This document shows positions 1-7,723 of a DNA stretch of 64,000 nucleotides, piece by piece (the stretch's first letter is position 1; every line of letters begins with the position of its first letter). Source of the DNA: Clostridium_AW malenominatum (lineage in GTDB: Bacteria; Bacillota; Clostridia; Clostridiales; Clostridiaceae). The notes under the pieces were generated by a model that was not told where the DNA came from, did not search any database, and saw only the letters and a program-made list of their open reading frames with translations. The DNA lies in contig NZ_BAAACF010000001.1 in the NCBI RefSeq assembly GCF_039521365.1, positions 1,674,001-1,738,000 on the forward strand, given 5' to 3'. The position numbers were made by a program, and so were the translations under genes.

Positions 1-456
1 AGTACTTTTAATTAACTCAATAATCCCTTGAGATGTACATGGAATAAAGCACTTTTCTCCTTTATAAAACTTTCCACAATTAATATCTGTTAGGCCATCC
101 ACATCTTTTAAATGACTAATTTTATTTACTATAACCTCTTCATCTAATCCCTCTGGTATTGGCAATTGGATAATAATGCCATGAATATTTTCATCATTAT
201 TTAAATCTTCAATAGTATTTAAAACAACCTGTTCTGAAGTTTCCTTAGGTAGGATTATCTTCTTATATTCTACTCCAATTTCGCTACAAAGCTTGTTTTG
301 ATTATTCATGTAAAATATAGATCCTTTATCTTCACCAATCAATATACTTGCTATACACGGGGAATTTAAACCTCTTAGGGCTCTATCTTTGATAAAAAGC
401 TTCAATTCTTCTTTATATTTTGCTGCGACAATTTTCCCGTCTATTGGAACTCCCAT
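1..456 (-). CDS. folD: FolD, methylenetetrahydrofolate dehydrogenase (partial; catalytic Lys replaced)
   Basis: First 152 codons of FolD, the cytosolic one-carbon enzyme that oxidises methylene-THF and usually also hydrolyses methenyl-THF; the 3' part lies beyond the window. Seen: the folate-binding half with HGIIIQLPIP (residues 92-101, Gln97), KDVDG (117-121) and PCT at 139-141, all family signatures. The conserved YxxxK motif reads YMNNQ at 49-53, so the lysine needed for cyclohydrolase activity is Gln, while the dehydrogenase residues seen look normal. Inference: a dehydrogenase-only FolD. The ATG lies 4 bases after the nusB stop, with GGGGTG as ribosome binding site inside the end of nusB, so the two genes are probably translationally coupled. 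Confidence 0.95.
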   Translation of the reverse strand, partial: MGVPIDGKIVAAKYKEELKLFIKDRALRGLNSPCIASILIGEDKGSIFYMNNQNKLCSEIGVEYKKIILPKETSEQVVLNTIEDLNNDENIHGIIIQLPIPEGLDEEVIVNKISHLKDVDGLTDINCGKFYKGEKCFIPCTSQGIIELIKST

Positions 457-460
457 TAAA

Positions 461-943
461 TTAACACCCCTTATTTTTTTCTTTAGAAATATTATCTAAA
501 ACTGCATTGATAAAAGCTGGTGACTTATCTTCTGAATATTTTTTAGCAAGCTCCACTCCTTCATTTATAGAAACATTAACTGGAATGTCTTCATCAAATA
601 ATATTTCATAAGTACTTAGCCTTAATATTGCCAAATCTACCTTTGCTAGTCTATCAAGCTTCCATTTCTTTAAGTGTTTTTCTATTGTTTTATCCAACTC
701 TTTCTCATTTTCTTCTATTCCCTTTAAGGTTCTTGTTAAATATTGTATGTCTATTTCCTCCAAGTCCCAATTTTCAGGATCTTTTTCTTTGCTCTTTTCA
801 TCTGCGTCTATTAAATCACTTACAAATTCGTCTTTCTTAGTAACTTCTTTCAAGTTTGTAAGAACTTCTAAATAATTTTCTTTTTTAATCATCATTTCAA
901 ATAGTAATCTCATTCCTAAATCTCTTGTTTTTTTCCTATTCAT
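461..943 (-). CDS. nusB: NusB transcription antitermination factor
   Basis: 160 residues, slightly longer than the usual 130-150 because of an acidic insertion around residues 38-60. NusB is an all-helical RNA-binding protein that, with S10/NusE, binds boxA of rRNA leaders and helps processive antitermination. Seen: the N-terminal RKKTRDLGMRLLFEM helix and the C-terminal block DIPVNVSINEGVELAKKYS followed by FINAVLDNI, the family hallmark. A GGAGG site sits 6 bases before the ATG. It follows the Asp23-family gene with a weak hairpin between and precedes folD directly; the trio asp23-nusB-folD has the same order as yqhY-nusB-folD in Bacillus subtilis. Confidence 0.96.
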   Translation of the reverse strand: MNRKKTRDLGMRLLFEMMIKKENYLEVLTNLKEVTKKDEFVSDLIDADEKSKEKDPENWDLEEIDIQYLTRTLKGIEENEKELDKTIEKHLKKWKLDRLAKVDLAILRLSTYEILFDEDIPVNVSINEGVELAKKYSEDKSPAFINAVLDNISKEKNKGC

Positions 944-1000
944 ATTTTTCCTCCAAACATTAATTCAATTTAATTATACTACTTATTCTAAATATGGAAA

Positions 1001-1022
1001 CACCCTCTGATAACAGAGGGTG
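1001..1022 (-). terminator. Weak hairpin between asp23-like gene and nusB
   Basis: Perfect 9-bp stem CACCCTCTG/CAGAGGGTG with a 4-base loop just after the asp23-like stop. On the minus strand it is followed only by TTTCC, so it is a weak or partial terminator that would let some transcript reach nusB-folD. Confidence 0.55.
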
Positions 1023-1027
1023 ATTTC

Positions 1028-1420
1028 TTATGCATTTTCTACAGTACTTGTTTCTTCATTTCTTTGAATTAAAACATTTTGTACATGTATGTTTATTGCT
1101 GAAACTATTAGTCCTGTCATTGACTCTACTGCTTTTTTAACATTCTCTTGAACCTTTACAGCTACCTCTGGAATTTTAACACCATAGTCTACAACTATAT
1201 GTAAATCTATTGTAGCGCTATTTTCTCCAACTGTAACCTTTACCCCTTTAGATAAGTTCTTTTTACCTGTTAAAATTTGCGTTATACCACCTACAGGGCC
1301 AGCACTCATTCCAACTATTCCCTTTACCTCCGTTGTAGCTAATCCTGCTATAACTCCAACAACTTCATCTGATATTCTAACTATTCCTAAATCCATTTCT
1401 TTCTTAATAGATTCTTCCAT
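1028..1420 (-). CDS. Asp23/Gls24 family envelope protein (YqhY-like)
   Basis: 130 residues covering the whole Asp23/Gls24 domain. Seen: GIVRISDEVVGVIAGLATTEVKG at about 12-34, then TVGENSATIDLHIVVDYGV (62-80) and the helix VAVKVQENVKKAVESMTGL, the standard order of the family. Members are small cytosolic or membrane-attached proteins linked to envelope stress or, for YqhY of Bacillus subtilis, to acetyl-CoA carboxylase activity; in that species the gene follows accB-accC, which are absent here. It has its own strong promoter at 1477-1505 and a GGGGGT site before the ATG. The exact role in this organism cannot be read from sequence. Confidence 0.92.
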   Translation of the reverse strand: MEESIKKEMDLGIVRISDEVVGVIAGLATTEVKGIVGMSAGPVGGITQILTGKKNLSKGVKVTVGENSATIDLHIVVDYGVKIPEVAVKVQENVKKAVESMTGLIVSAINIHVQNVLIQRNEETSTVENA

Positions 1421-1476
1421 GCTCTCTACCCCCTAGTTTCTTCTTTTATACTAGCAAAAGATTAATCTTAAGGTAT

Positions 1477-1505
1477 ATTATATCAAATTGCTCTATCTTT
1501 TACAA
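1477..1505 (-). promoter_or_regulatory. Sigma-A-type promoter for asp23-nusB-folD
   Basis: On the minus strand, TTGTAA (1500-1505), 17-bp spacer, perfect TATAAT (1477-1482). It lies between the spoIIIAH stop and the asp23-like start and separates this housekeeping unit from the sporulation operon upstream. Confidence 0.7.
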
Positions 1506-1508
1506 TTA

Positions 1509-2009
1509 TTATTGCATTTCTTGAATTTCTACATTTTTAATCTTGGTCTCGCTCATAACTACACTTTGTATTTCCTTAGTTTGCTTATCAGTAAGCTTCT
1601 CCTTAACTTTTACAGTTACTGTAACCTTATCCTCATTAGCTAAACAAACTACGTCTTCATATCCTTTAGCCTGTAGGTTAAGCTCAACTTTGTTTTCATG
1701 TGTTGTTGCCATTGTTAAAGCAACATATTGCTCTGCAGTTTTATCTCTTTGCTGTTGTGATATGTTCTTATCTTCCATTATAGTCTTTAACCCCTGTAGC
1801 GCTTGTGCATTTCTGTTGTCCCTAGCCATTTTAGCTTCAACAAAATAATTGGAGTTTGATGAAGTCTTTTCGTTACCCTTTAATGATATTGCACTCTTTT
1901 CTCCTGTACCCTGAACATATAGTGGATTATTGAGTCTCGTAGCTAGCAACCCCATAGACACTATTAGTGCCAAAAGTGTTAAAATGATTGCCGCTTGTTT
2001 TTTATTCAT
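1509..2009 (-). CDS. spoIIIAH: Stage III sporulation protein AH
   Basis: 166 residues: one N-terminal membrane segment (about 6-25) and an intermembrane-space domain of the YscJ/FliF ring-forming type, ending in a KVTVTVKVKEKLTDKQ strand-turn region (about 128-143). SpoIIIAH sits in the mother-cell outer forespore membrane and binds forespore SpoIIQ across the space, forming the feeding-channel interface during engulfment. It is the last gene of the operon, 59 bases after spoIIIAG. Ala/Gln-rich helices around 60-110 match the linker of the family. spoIIQ is not in this window. Confidence 0.95.
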   Translation of the reverse strand: MNKKQAAIILTLLALIVSMGLLATRLNNPLYVQGTGEKSAISLKGNEKTSSNSNYFVEAKMARDNRNAQALQGLKTIMEDKNISQQQRDKTAEQYVALTMATTHENKVELNLQAKGYEDVVCLANEDKVTVTVKVKEKLTDKQTKEIQSVVMSETKIKNVEIQEMQ

Positions 2010-2068
2010 ACATTATTCCCCCCATCTATCTTTCTACAAAATTATATGCTTAAAATTTAAAATATATA

Positions 2069-2689
2069 CTACTTTTTCATAGGATAAACATTCACTTTGT
2101 TTTCACCTATATTAAATAAATTTGTAACTGCTTTTCTTATTCTATACTCTGTTACTTTATCCTCAGCTCCTTCGGCGACTATAAGCACTCCAGTAACCTT
2201 TGCTTTATTCTTTTTTACTATAAGAGGCTCTGTCTTATCTCCCTCCGAAGTCATAACTATAGTAGTTCCACTATTTTTTTGAGTGGTATTTCTTCTTCCT
2301 CCTTCATTATCTACTTCCTCTGTGGTATTGGTTGAATCATTCATATTCACTGCTGGAACATGTTCTTCACCACTAGAAAAATATATCATTACCTCAACTC
2401 TTCCTACCCCTTCAGTTTGCTGAAGTATATTTTTCAATTCATTCTTAACTTCTCTCTCAGCCTGGTCACTATTTGGTTCATCTATCACTTGTTCTATTCC
2501 TGAATCATTCTTATTTTCATTTTTAACCAAAGTACCTTTTACACTAGAAGTTGTACTCTTAAATAAATTTGCAGTAAGCAGTATTAAAACACCCATTAAA
2601 AACACTATTATCAGATTCATAACATTTTTACTAAAAATAGGCTTACTCTCTCCACTCTTTAATTTCTCTAAAAATTTTTTAAAATCCAT
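2069..2689 (-). CDS. spoIIIAG: Stage III sporulation protein AG
   Basis: 206 residues, close to family length. A membrane segment (about 25-44) follows a short cytoplasmic lysine-rich head; the extracytoplasmic part contains ELKNILQQTEGVGRVEVMIYF (about 84-104), typical of SpoIIIAG, then a low-complexity Asn/Thr/Glu stretch (about 115-135) and a C-terminal ring-building domain (VTGVLIVAEGAEDKVTEYRI). In Bacillus SpoIIIAG forms a large ring in the SpoIIIA-SpoIIQ channel. It lies 13 bases downstream of spoIIIAF. The assignment rests on sequence pattern and position. Confidence 0.95.
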   Translation of the reverse strand: MDFKKFLEKLKSGESKPIFSKNVMNLIIVFLMGVLILLTANLFKSTTSSVKGTLVKNENKNDSGIEQVIDEPNSDQAEREVKNELKNILQQTEGVGRVEVMIYFSSGEEHVPAVNMNDSTNTTEEVDNEGGRRNTTQKNSGTTIVMTSEGDKTEPLIVKKNKAKVTGVLIVAEGAEDKVTEYRIRKAVTNLFNIGENKVNVYPMKK

Positions 2690-2702
2690 AATGTACCTCC
2701 CA

Positions 2703-3278
2703 TTATAACTTGTAAATAGTTATTATTTTTTCTTGAACCTTAAGCTCCTTTGATAAATAAGATTTAATGTCATCATGAAGTTTATCCTTTTCCTCAATAT
2801 TTTTTTCCCCTATATTTACTTTTACCTTTTCAACTTTTTGAACTTTACCACTATTAATACCAACTTTTATGTATTTAATCTCAAATTTACTCTCTTGAGT
2901 AACATATTCTGCTTTTACTTCTAATTTATTATTTGATAAGTTAAATTCTTCCTTTAACTTTTCCCCTATGATTTGTGTTAAATTATTTTCAAAATTATTT
3001 ATTGTGTTTTTTAAACTTTCCTCTTTATATTTTTCTATGGACTTTGCTGTATCCTCATCATAAATTGACCTTGAAATATTTTGGCTATATACGCTAATGT
3101 TAAAATTTCTATTAAATATTTTTATTATTGGATTAATTAGCACAGTCATTAATATTAATCCTAATACAAATTTTGAGTATTTTTTCAAGCTATTATCTGG
3201 CAAGAGCATTTCTACCGCTGTAATAAAAAGAACTAATGAGGCTATGTTTATTATCCATTCTTTAAGTAAATCTATCAT
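2703..3278 (-). CDS. spoIIIAF: Stage III sporulation protein AF
   Basis: 191 residues. Two N-terminal membrane segments (about 9-25 and 37-55, with the typical LPDNSLKKYSKFVLGLILM between them) are followed by a charged extracytoplasmic region ending in a ring-building-like domain with DIKSYLSKELKV near the C-terminus. SpoIIIAF is a membrane component of the mother-cell side of the channel. It starts 4 bases after the spoIIIAE stop and is followed by spoIIIAG, so translation is likely coupled. Confidence 0.94.
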   Translation of the reverse strand: MIDLLKEWIINIASLVLFITAVEMLLPDNSLKKYSKFVLGLILMTVLINPIIKIFNRNFNISVYSQNISRSIYDEDTAKSIEKYKEESLKNTINNFENNLTQIIGEKLKEEFNLSNNKLEVKAEYVTQESKFEIKYIKVGINSGKVQKVEKVKVNIGEKNIEEKDKLHDDIKSYLSKELKVQEKIITIYKL

Positions 3279-3282
3279 TTAC

Positions 3283-4446
3283 CTAACCTCCTATGGCTAA
3301 TTTGCCTGCTGTTGCAATTATGGAAACCATTATAAAAAACATTACTGACACTGAAATAAGACAAGAAGTAATAAGTATAAGTGAATTTCCTGCAGAAGTT
3401 ATACTATTTACTAGTCTTTTTTCAGCAATAGGTTCAATCAAAGCCGCTGTAATTTTATAAATGAAAGCTGTTAAAGCTATTTTTATTACAGGCAAAATTA
3501 CTATAAGTATTAAAATAATTAATCCTACGCTGCTTAGTGCATTTTTTAGCAATAAAGAGTATCCTGCCACAGTGGATACTGCATCGGATAAACACTTTCC
3601 TACTATAGGCACAAAATTGTCTACAGCATATTTGGCAGTTTTAGCTACTACCTGATCTAAAGTCTTTGATGATATACCTCTAACTGTCATCACTCCTATA
3701 AATATAGTCATGAGTATGCCTTGCCCCCATAAGGCTACTTGATTTAATAGTTTAGTTAACTTTTCTATTTTAAATTCCTCTGTCATATTATTTACAAATT
3801 GTAGTACAAAAGTGGCTGATATTAACGGAATTAATATATTTGAAAATATTCTTGCTCCTATATTTACAGCAGCAATTACTACTGGATCCATAACTGTGGC
3901 TTCAGCAATTCCACCTATTCCAACTAATAACATTAAAAGAACAGGTATTAAAGCAAGCATAAAATCTGACATTCTTTGAACTGTTTCCCTAGCTATTTGA
4001 ACTCCTATATAAAAGCTTCTAGCCATTATTATAATTAGCAGAGCATAGCAAGCAAAATAGGCTATATTAGTTAGGCGTTCATTGCTAAAAGCCTTTTCTA
4101 AATTAGTAATCAAGGCACATACAATAGATATTATTATTAAAGTTGACATGAGCTTTAAAGAAGCTAAGGTCTCTCTTAAGATAAATGCGCTTATGGCTTG
4201 TATTAATTTGCCTGCAGAAAATTCTCCATCTCCCTTCTTCATATAGCTGCTTACAAAGGATTTAATGTCCATGTCCTTTAAAAGTTCATGTTCATTTTTC
4301 ATATTTGTTATGTAATCATATAGCTGTTCTACCTCGGTGCTATTCCTATTATCCACTGTAGATGCTTGTACACTATAGCCTGTCGTTAATAGGAATATAG
4401 TCAAAAGAAGAATAATAATTGAATACTTTTTAAAATATATCTTCAT
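3283..4446 (-). CDS. spoIIIAE: Stage III sporulation protein AE
   Basis: 387 residues. A cleavable-looking signal segment (residues 1-28) is followed by an extracytoplasmic stretch and about eight hydrophobic helices. Family signatures seen include FMLALIPVLLMLLVGIGG (about 165-182) and GVMTVRGISSKTLDQV (about 254-269). SpoIIIAE is the largest polytopic component of the feeding-channel apparatus in the mother-cell membrane. It follows spoIIIAD by 9 bases in an uninterrupted operon, with normal length and no disruption. Confidence 0.95.
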   Translation of the reverse strand: MKIYFKKYSIIILLLTIFLLTTGYSVQASTVDNRNSTEVEQLYDYITNMKNEHELLKDMDIKSFVSSYMKKGDGEFSAGKLIQAISAFILRETLASLKLMSTLIIISIVCALITNLEKAFSNERLTNIAYFACYALLIIIMARSFYIGVQIARETVQRMSDFMLALIPVLLMLLVGIGGIAEATVMDPVVIAAVNIGARIFSNILIPLISATFVLQFVNNMTEEFKIEKLTKLLNQVALWGQGILMTIFIGVMTVRGISSKTLDQVVAKTAKYAVDNFVPIVGKCLSDAVSTVAGYSLLLKNALSSVGLIILILIVILPVIKIALTAFIYKITAALIEPIAEKRLVNSITSAGNSLILITSCLISVSVMFFIMVSIIATAGKLAIGG

Positions 4447-4455
4447 ATCTCTCCC

Positions 4456-4833
4456 CTACATTATTCTTAAAATTGATTGTAATACAGCCATTAAAATTGG
4501 TATTGCCAACACCAAAATTAGTATTTTACCTGCAAACTCTACCTTTGATGCAATACTTGACTGCCCTGCATCTCTGCAAATTTCACTACAAAAGGAAGCT
4601 AAATAGGATATCCCCAAAATTTTAAATACAGTAGTCAAATAAACAAAATCTATATTTGCTTTCAAAGATAGTTGTTGAAGTAAACTCATAATGGCTGTTA
4701 TTTTGTTTATCATAAAAAGAAAAATAATTATGCCCGCACATAAGCTTACTTGCATTGCTAACTCTTGTTTTTGTATAGTTAAAACAATAAATAAAGCAGT
4801 AAAGGCAAAGGCTACTATCTTTACTATCTCCAT
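4456..4833 (-). CDS. spoIIIAD: Stage III sporulation protein AD
   Basis: 125 residues, almost entirely hydrophobic, with three or four membrane helices and a loop ICRDAGQSSIASKVEFAGKI (about 85-104) that is diagnostic of SpoIIIAD. Small membrane subunit of the SpoIIIA complex; together with SpoIIIAC it resembles CvpA/type III export membrane proteins in general character. It sits 9 bases after spoIIIAC. Confidence 0.95.
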   Translation of the reverse strand: MEIVKIVAFAFTALFIVLTIQKQELAMQVSLCAGIIIFLFMINKITAIMSLLQQLSLKANIDFVYLTTVFKILGISYLASFCSEICRDAGQSSIASKVEFAGKILILVLAIPILMAVLQSILRIM

Positions 4834-4842
4834 TTCATCCTC

Positions 4843-5040
4843 CTATAGCTGAAACATAGTTCTAACAGCATTAAATAGTTTATTAATTAAGTTTATTACC
4901 ATCATAAGTATTATCAAAAGCCCTGCTAAATTTGTTATTACTGCGTAATTCTCATAACCACTAGTTTTAAACATTTTATCTAAAAAAATAACTAGAATAC
5001 TTACACCTGCAATTTTGAAAATTAAATTTACATCTAACAT
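4843..5040 (-). CDS. spoIIIAC: Stage III sporulation protein AC
   Basis: 65 residues with two membrane helices (about 7-20 and 32-50) separated by LDKMFKTSGYENYAVITNLA, the usual SpoIIIAC loop. Length is exactly that of the family. Small membrane subunit of the mother-cell channel complex, positioned between spoIIIAB and spoIIIAD as in other spore formers. Confidence 0.95.
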   Translation of the reverse strand: MLDVNLIFKIAGVSILVIFLDKMFKTSGYENYAVITNLAGLLIILMMVINLINKLFNAVRTMFQL

Positions 5041-5052
5041 TTATATCCCCCT

Positions 5053-5571
5053 TTAAATGAATATGATTACTACCATCATTCCTATGGTAAAACCTAAGAA
5101 CCTGTACATTTTAACGTTTTTTTTCACAAGCGTTTCTGCCTCTATCAATTGACTTTTCAAATTATCTAAAGTAAGAGCAACCACCTTTTTTTGCCCTTCT
5201 ATATCAGTCTCTCCTAGTCCTTTGCCTAGATTGTATATTAAATTTAAATCCTCTTTGTTAAAATTTAATATATCTTCCATTCCCTCATAAGCTTTTTTAA
5301 TTCCCTCATAAACGCTATCAACTTCATTTGAATAAAGTATACGAGAGAGTTCATTAAAGAACTTGTCCATGGGTACCTTACTCTTTTTACTTATACTTAA
5401 GAAAACTTCTGGTAAAGGAGTATAAGTGTATATTATTTCATTTTGCAATTGATAAATGCATCTTTGAAATTCCTTTAACTGATTATTTCTTTTATTCAAA
5501 TTGCTACTATAGAAAAAACCAATCCATGTAGTTGACACTACTACCATTAAACTTCCAATTATTTTTAACAT
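5053..5571 (-). CDS. spoIIIAB: Stage III sporulation protein AB
   Basis: 172 residues from the ATG at 5571, which has a GGGGG site 4-5 bases upstream overlapping the end of spoIIIAA; a longer in-frame start 15 codons upstream would read back into spoIIIAA and has no site. An N-terminal membrane helix, a cytoplasmic helical domain (LKEFQRCIYQLQNEIIYTYT at about 33-52 and LGKGLGETDIEGQKKV, both family blocks) and a C-terminal membrane helix are seen. The fold is related to GspF-type platform proteins. It pairs with the ATPase SpoIIIAA in the operon. Confidence 0.95.
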   Translation of the reverse strand: MLKIIGSLMVVVSTTWIGFFYSSNLNKRNNQLKEFQRCIYQLQNEIIYTYTPLPEVFLSISKKSKVPMDKFFNELSRILYSNEVDSVYEGIKKAYEGMEDILNFNKEDLNLIYNLGKGLGETDIEGQKKVVALTLDNLKSQLIEAETLVKKNVKMYRFLGFTIGMMVVIIFI

Positions 5572-5572
5572 A

Positions 5573-6490
5573 TTACCCCCTATAGATATAGGCTTTATCT
5601 TTAAAGTCATATACATAATGCACTGTTCCTACACCTTTTTTATTATTTAGTACAATAGCTCTATGAAATATATTGTTCTCCACTATGTTTTTAAACACTT
5701 CCCTAGCATACAAATCCTCTATTCCATATCCATGTATAGTGGTAACTATGGAAACCCCCGAATTTGAAGCCTTAATGATACTTTCCATATCTAAAGCTGT
5801 ACCTATTTCATCGCAAATAATGACTTCGGGTGACATGCTCCTTATTCCCATCATTATACCTTCACTTTTAGGACAACTGTCTAAGACATCCGTCCTAAGT
5901 CCTACCTCAAGTTGGGGTATACCATTATAACAAGAAGCAATTTCACTTCTCTCATCTATTATGCAAACTTTCTTTCCTGAAAAATTTAAGCCTTTAAATC
6001 CATCTGATATATTTCTTCCTATATCTCTTAAAAGAGTTGTTTTACCACATCTTGGAGGTGATATTATTATAGTATTTAATACTTCCTTTTCTTCAAATAT
6101 GAAATTCATTATTCTATCGGAGCACCCTATTATTTGGGTACATATTCTTATATTTAGAGAAGCTATCTCTTTTATGGTCTTTACATTATTTTTTTCTATA
6201 ACACAAGTTCCACATATACCAATTCTATGTCCACCTTTTATAGTAATATAACCTTGTCTTATCTCGTCGTCATAAGCGTATATAGAATAATTACTAATTC
6301 TTTGAAGTATTGTTTTTATATCCTCTAAGGTAGCAATATAATTTGTTATTACCTCCCCTTCTCCAATTTGTAAAATAGTTTTCTTCCCAGCTTTTATTCT
6401 TATTTCTTGAAGAGATCTCATTTTTTCAAAATTTAATAAATTTCTAATACCTTCCGGTAACATATTATTAATATCTTTAGTGTTTATCAT
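5573..6490 (-). CDS. spoIIIAA: Stage III sporulation protein AA, secretion-type ATPase
   Basis: 305 residues. Seen: a Walker A motif PPRCGKTT (145-152), a Walker B block VIICDEIG (about 224-231) and the loop GHRIGICGTCV (87-97) typical of the family. SpoIIIAA is the mother-cell ATPase of the channel, related to GspE/VirB11-type secretion ATPases. It is the first gene of the eight-gene operon, with an AAAGGAGG site 6 bases before the ATG. A sigma-E-like promoter lies at 6513-6541, in keeping with mother-cell expression of this operon in other spore formers. Confidence 0.96.
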   Translation of the reverse strand: MINTKDINNMLPEGIRNLLNFEKMRSLQEIRIKAGKKTILQIGEGEVITNYIATLEDIKTILQRISNYSIYAYDDEIRQGYITIKGGHRIGICGTCVIEKNNVKTIKEIASLNIRICTQIIGCSDRIMNFIFEEKEVLNTIIISPPRCGKTTLLRDIGRNISDGFKGLNFSGKKVCIIDERSEIASCYNGIPQLEVGLRTDVLDSCPKSEGIMMGIRSMSPEVIICDEIGTALDMESIIKASNSGVSIVTTIHGYGIEDLYAREVFKNIVENNIFHRAIVLNNKKGVGTVHYVYDFKDKAYIYRG

Positions 6491-6512
6491 TTTTATCCTC
6501 CTTTCTTATTAA

Positions 6513-6541
6513 AAGGTATTTTAGTTTTGCCAAAAATATTC
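6513..6541 (-). promoter_or_regulatory. Candidate sigma-E promoter of the spoIIIA operon
   Basis: On the minus strand, GAATATT (6535-6541), 14-bp spacer, AATACCTT (6513-6520). The sigma-E consensus in Bacillus is roughly (G/T)(A/C)ATATT, 14 bp, CATACAAT. The match, the spacing and the position about 25 bases before spoIIIAA all fit. Based on consensus only. Confidence 0.6.
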
Positions 6542-6550
6542 CACAGAAAA

Positions 6551-6589
6551 CAAAAAAATAAAAAGGAATCCTATTTTGGATTCCTTTTT
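6551..6589 (-). terminator. Intrinsic terminator after the zinc-ribbon gene
   Basis: 11-bp stem AAAAGGAATCC/GGATTCCTTTT (6561-6571 and 6578-6588) followed on the minus strand by TATTTTTTTG. It ends the transcript of the 135-residue gene and insulates the spoIIIA operon. Confidence 0.85.
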
Positions 6590-6600
6590 ACAATGAAAAA

Positions 6601-7008
6601 TTAACAATCACAATCGTCATCGCAGTCAGAGCAACAACTTGACTTAAATTCAATTTCTTTATGACAATTAGGGCAAGCTATGTTATGTCTATTTTCAAGT
6701 ATGTTTGAATCAACATATATAGTTTCACCGCAACTATCACAAGTCATATCAATAAAATCTTCTATATCTTCATAACTATCATCTTCATCATATAATTCAT
6801 CTTCTATATTTGTTAAGTCCTCATCTAATACATCTATGTATTCTTGCATATCCTTTTGAGCATCTTTAATTTCATCGATTTCTTCACTGATGCTCTGTAG
6901 AATAACTACTATTTCTTTAATTATTCTTCCTTCTTTACTTCCTTCCTCTAATCCTAGTCCATCAACTAAACCATTTAAATATGATACTTTTGAACTAATT
7001 GAACTCAT
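6601..7008 (-). CDS. Clostridial CD1247-like protein with zinc ribbon and Cys/Asp-rich tail
   Basis: 135 residues. An N-terminal helical, acidic region (SSISSKVSYLNGLVDGLGL at the start; coiled-coil-like to about 75, then a run rich in Asp/Glu) is followed by a zinc ribbon with CDSC (about 90-93) and CPNC (about 113-116), and a last stretch CCSDCDDDCDC. I recall the N-terminal part as the CD1247_N domain of clostridial proteins; its function is unknown to me. The gene has its own terminator and sits between efp and spoIIIAA, where Bacillus subtilis has no counterpart that I know. The Cys/Asp tail suggests a second metal site. Confidence 0.8.
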   Translation of the reverse strand: MSSISSKVSYLNGLVDGLGLEEGSKEGRIIKEIVVILQSISEEIDEIKDAQKDMQEYIDVLDEDLTNIEDELYDEDDSYEDIEDFIDMTCDSCGETIYVDSNILENRHNIACPNCHKEIEFKSSCCSDCDDDCDC

Positions 7009-7038
7009 TCATATTCACTCCTTTTTATTATAATTAAT

Positions 7039-7064
7039 AACGACATACTTTCATGTATGCCGTT
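7039..7064 (-). terminator. Hairpin after efp, possible weak terminator
   Basis: On the minus-strand RNA, AACGGCAUAC/GUAUGUCGUU forms a 10-bp stem (one G-U pair) with a 6-base loop, followed by AUUAAUUAUAAU rather than a clean U tract. Located between the efp stop and the next ribosome binding site. Confidence 0.5.
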
Positions 7065-7091
7065 ACCAAAATACGTTAATTATATTATTGA

Positions 7092-7649
7092 CTAAACTCT
7101 TTCCATATATTCACCAGTTCTAGTATCTATTCTAATAACGTCTCCTTCGTTTACGAATAGTGGAACTGATACAATTGCTCCTGTTTCAACTGTAGCTGGT
7201 TTTAAAACGTTAGAAGTAGTATTTCCTCTAGCTCCAGGCTCAGTATGAGTAATTTGTAATTCAACAAAGTTTGGTGCTTCTACTGAGAAAGCTTCTCCCT
7301 TAAAGAATTTAATTACTGCAAACATATTTTCCTTAAGGAATTTTATTGCATCTTCAACTTGTTCAAAATTTAATGGAATTTGTTCAAAAGTTTCTTGGTC
7401 CATAAAATAATATAACTGACCATCAGAATATAAATATTGCATTTCTTTTCTTTCAATTACAGCTTCTTGAAGCTTTTGAGTTGGGTTAAAAGTTGTTTCA
7501 GTACTTCCACCAGAAATAACATTCTTCATTTTCGCTCTAACGAAAGCAGCTCCTTTTCCTGGTTTAACGTGTAAAAAATCTACCACTGTATAAACTTGTC
7601 CATCTAATTCAAATGTAGTTCCTTTTCTTAAATCTCCTGCTGATATCAT
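7092..7649 (-). CDS. efp: Translation elongation factor P
   Basis: 185 residues from the ATG at 7649 (MISAGDLRKG), the normal EF-P start, preceded by GGAGGG; an upstream in-frame start would add six untypical residues. EF-P binds the ribosome between P and E sites and relieves stalling at polyproline. Three beta-barrel domains are covered. The tip loop VKPGKGAAFVR (28-38) carries Lys32, the residue that is post-translationally modified in many bacteria; no modification gene is visible nearby. Same position next to the M24 peptidase gene as in Bacillus subtilis. Confidence 0.97.
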   Translation of the reverse strand: MISAGDLRKGTTFELDGQVYTVVDFLHVKPGKGAAFVRAKMKNVISGGSTETTFNPTQKLQEAVIERKEMQYLYSDGQLYYFMDQETFEQIPLNFEQVEDAIKFLKENMFAVIKFFKGEAFSVEAPNFVELQITHTEPGARGNTTSNVLKPATVETGAIVSVPLFVNEGDVIRIDTRTGEYMERV

Positions 7650-7723
7650 ATCAAAGAATCCCTCCAAAACTATTAATTCATTTATATTATAACCTTATTA
7701 GGTAAGATAATACTTATTTGTTT

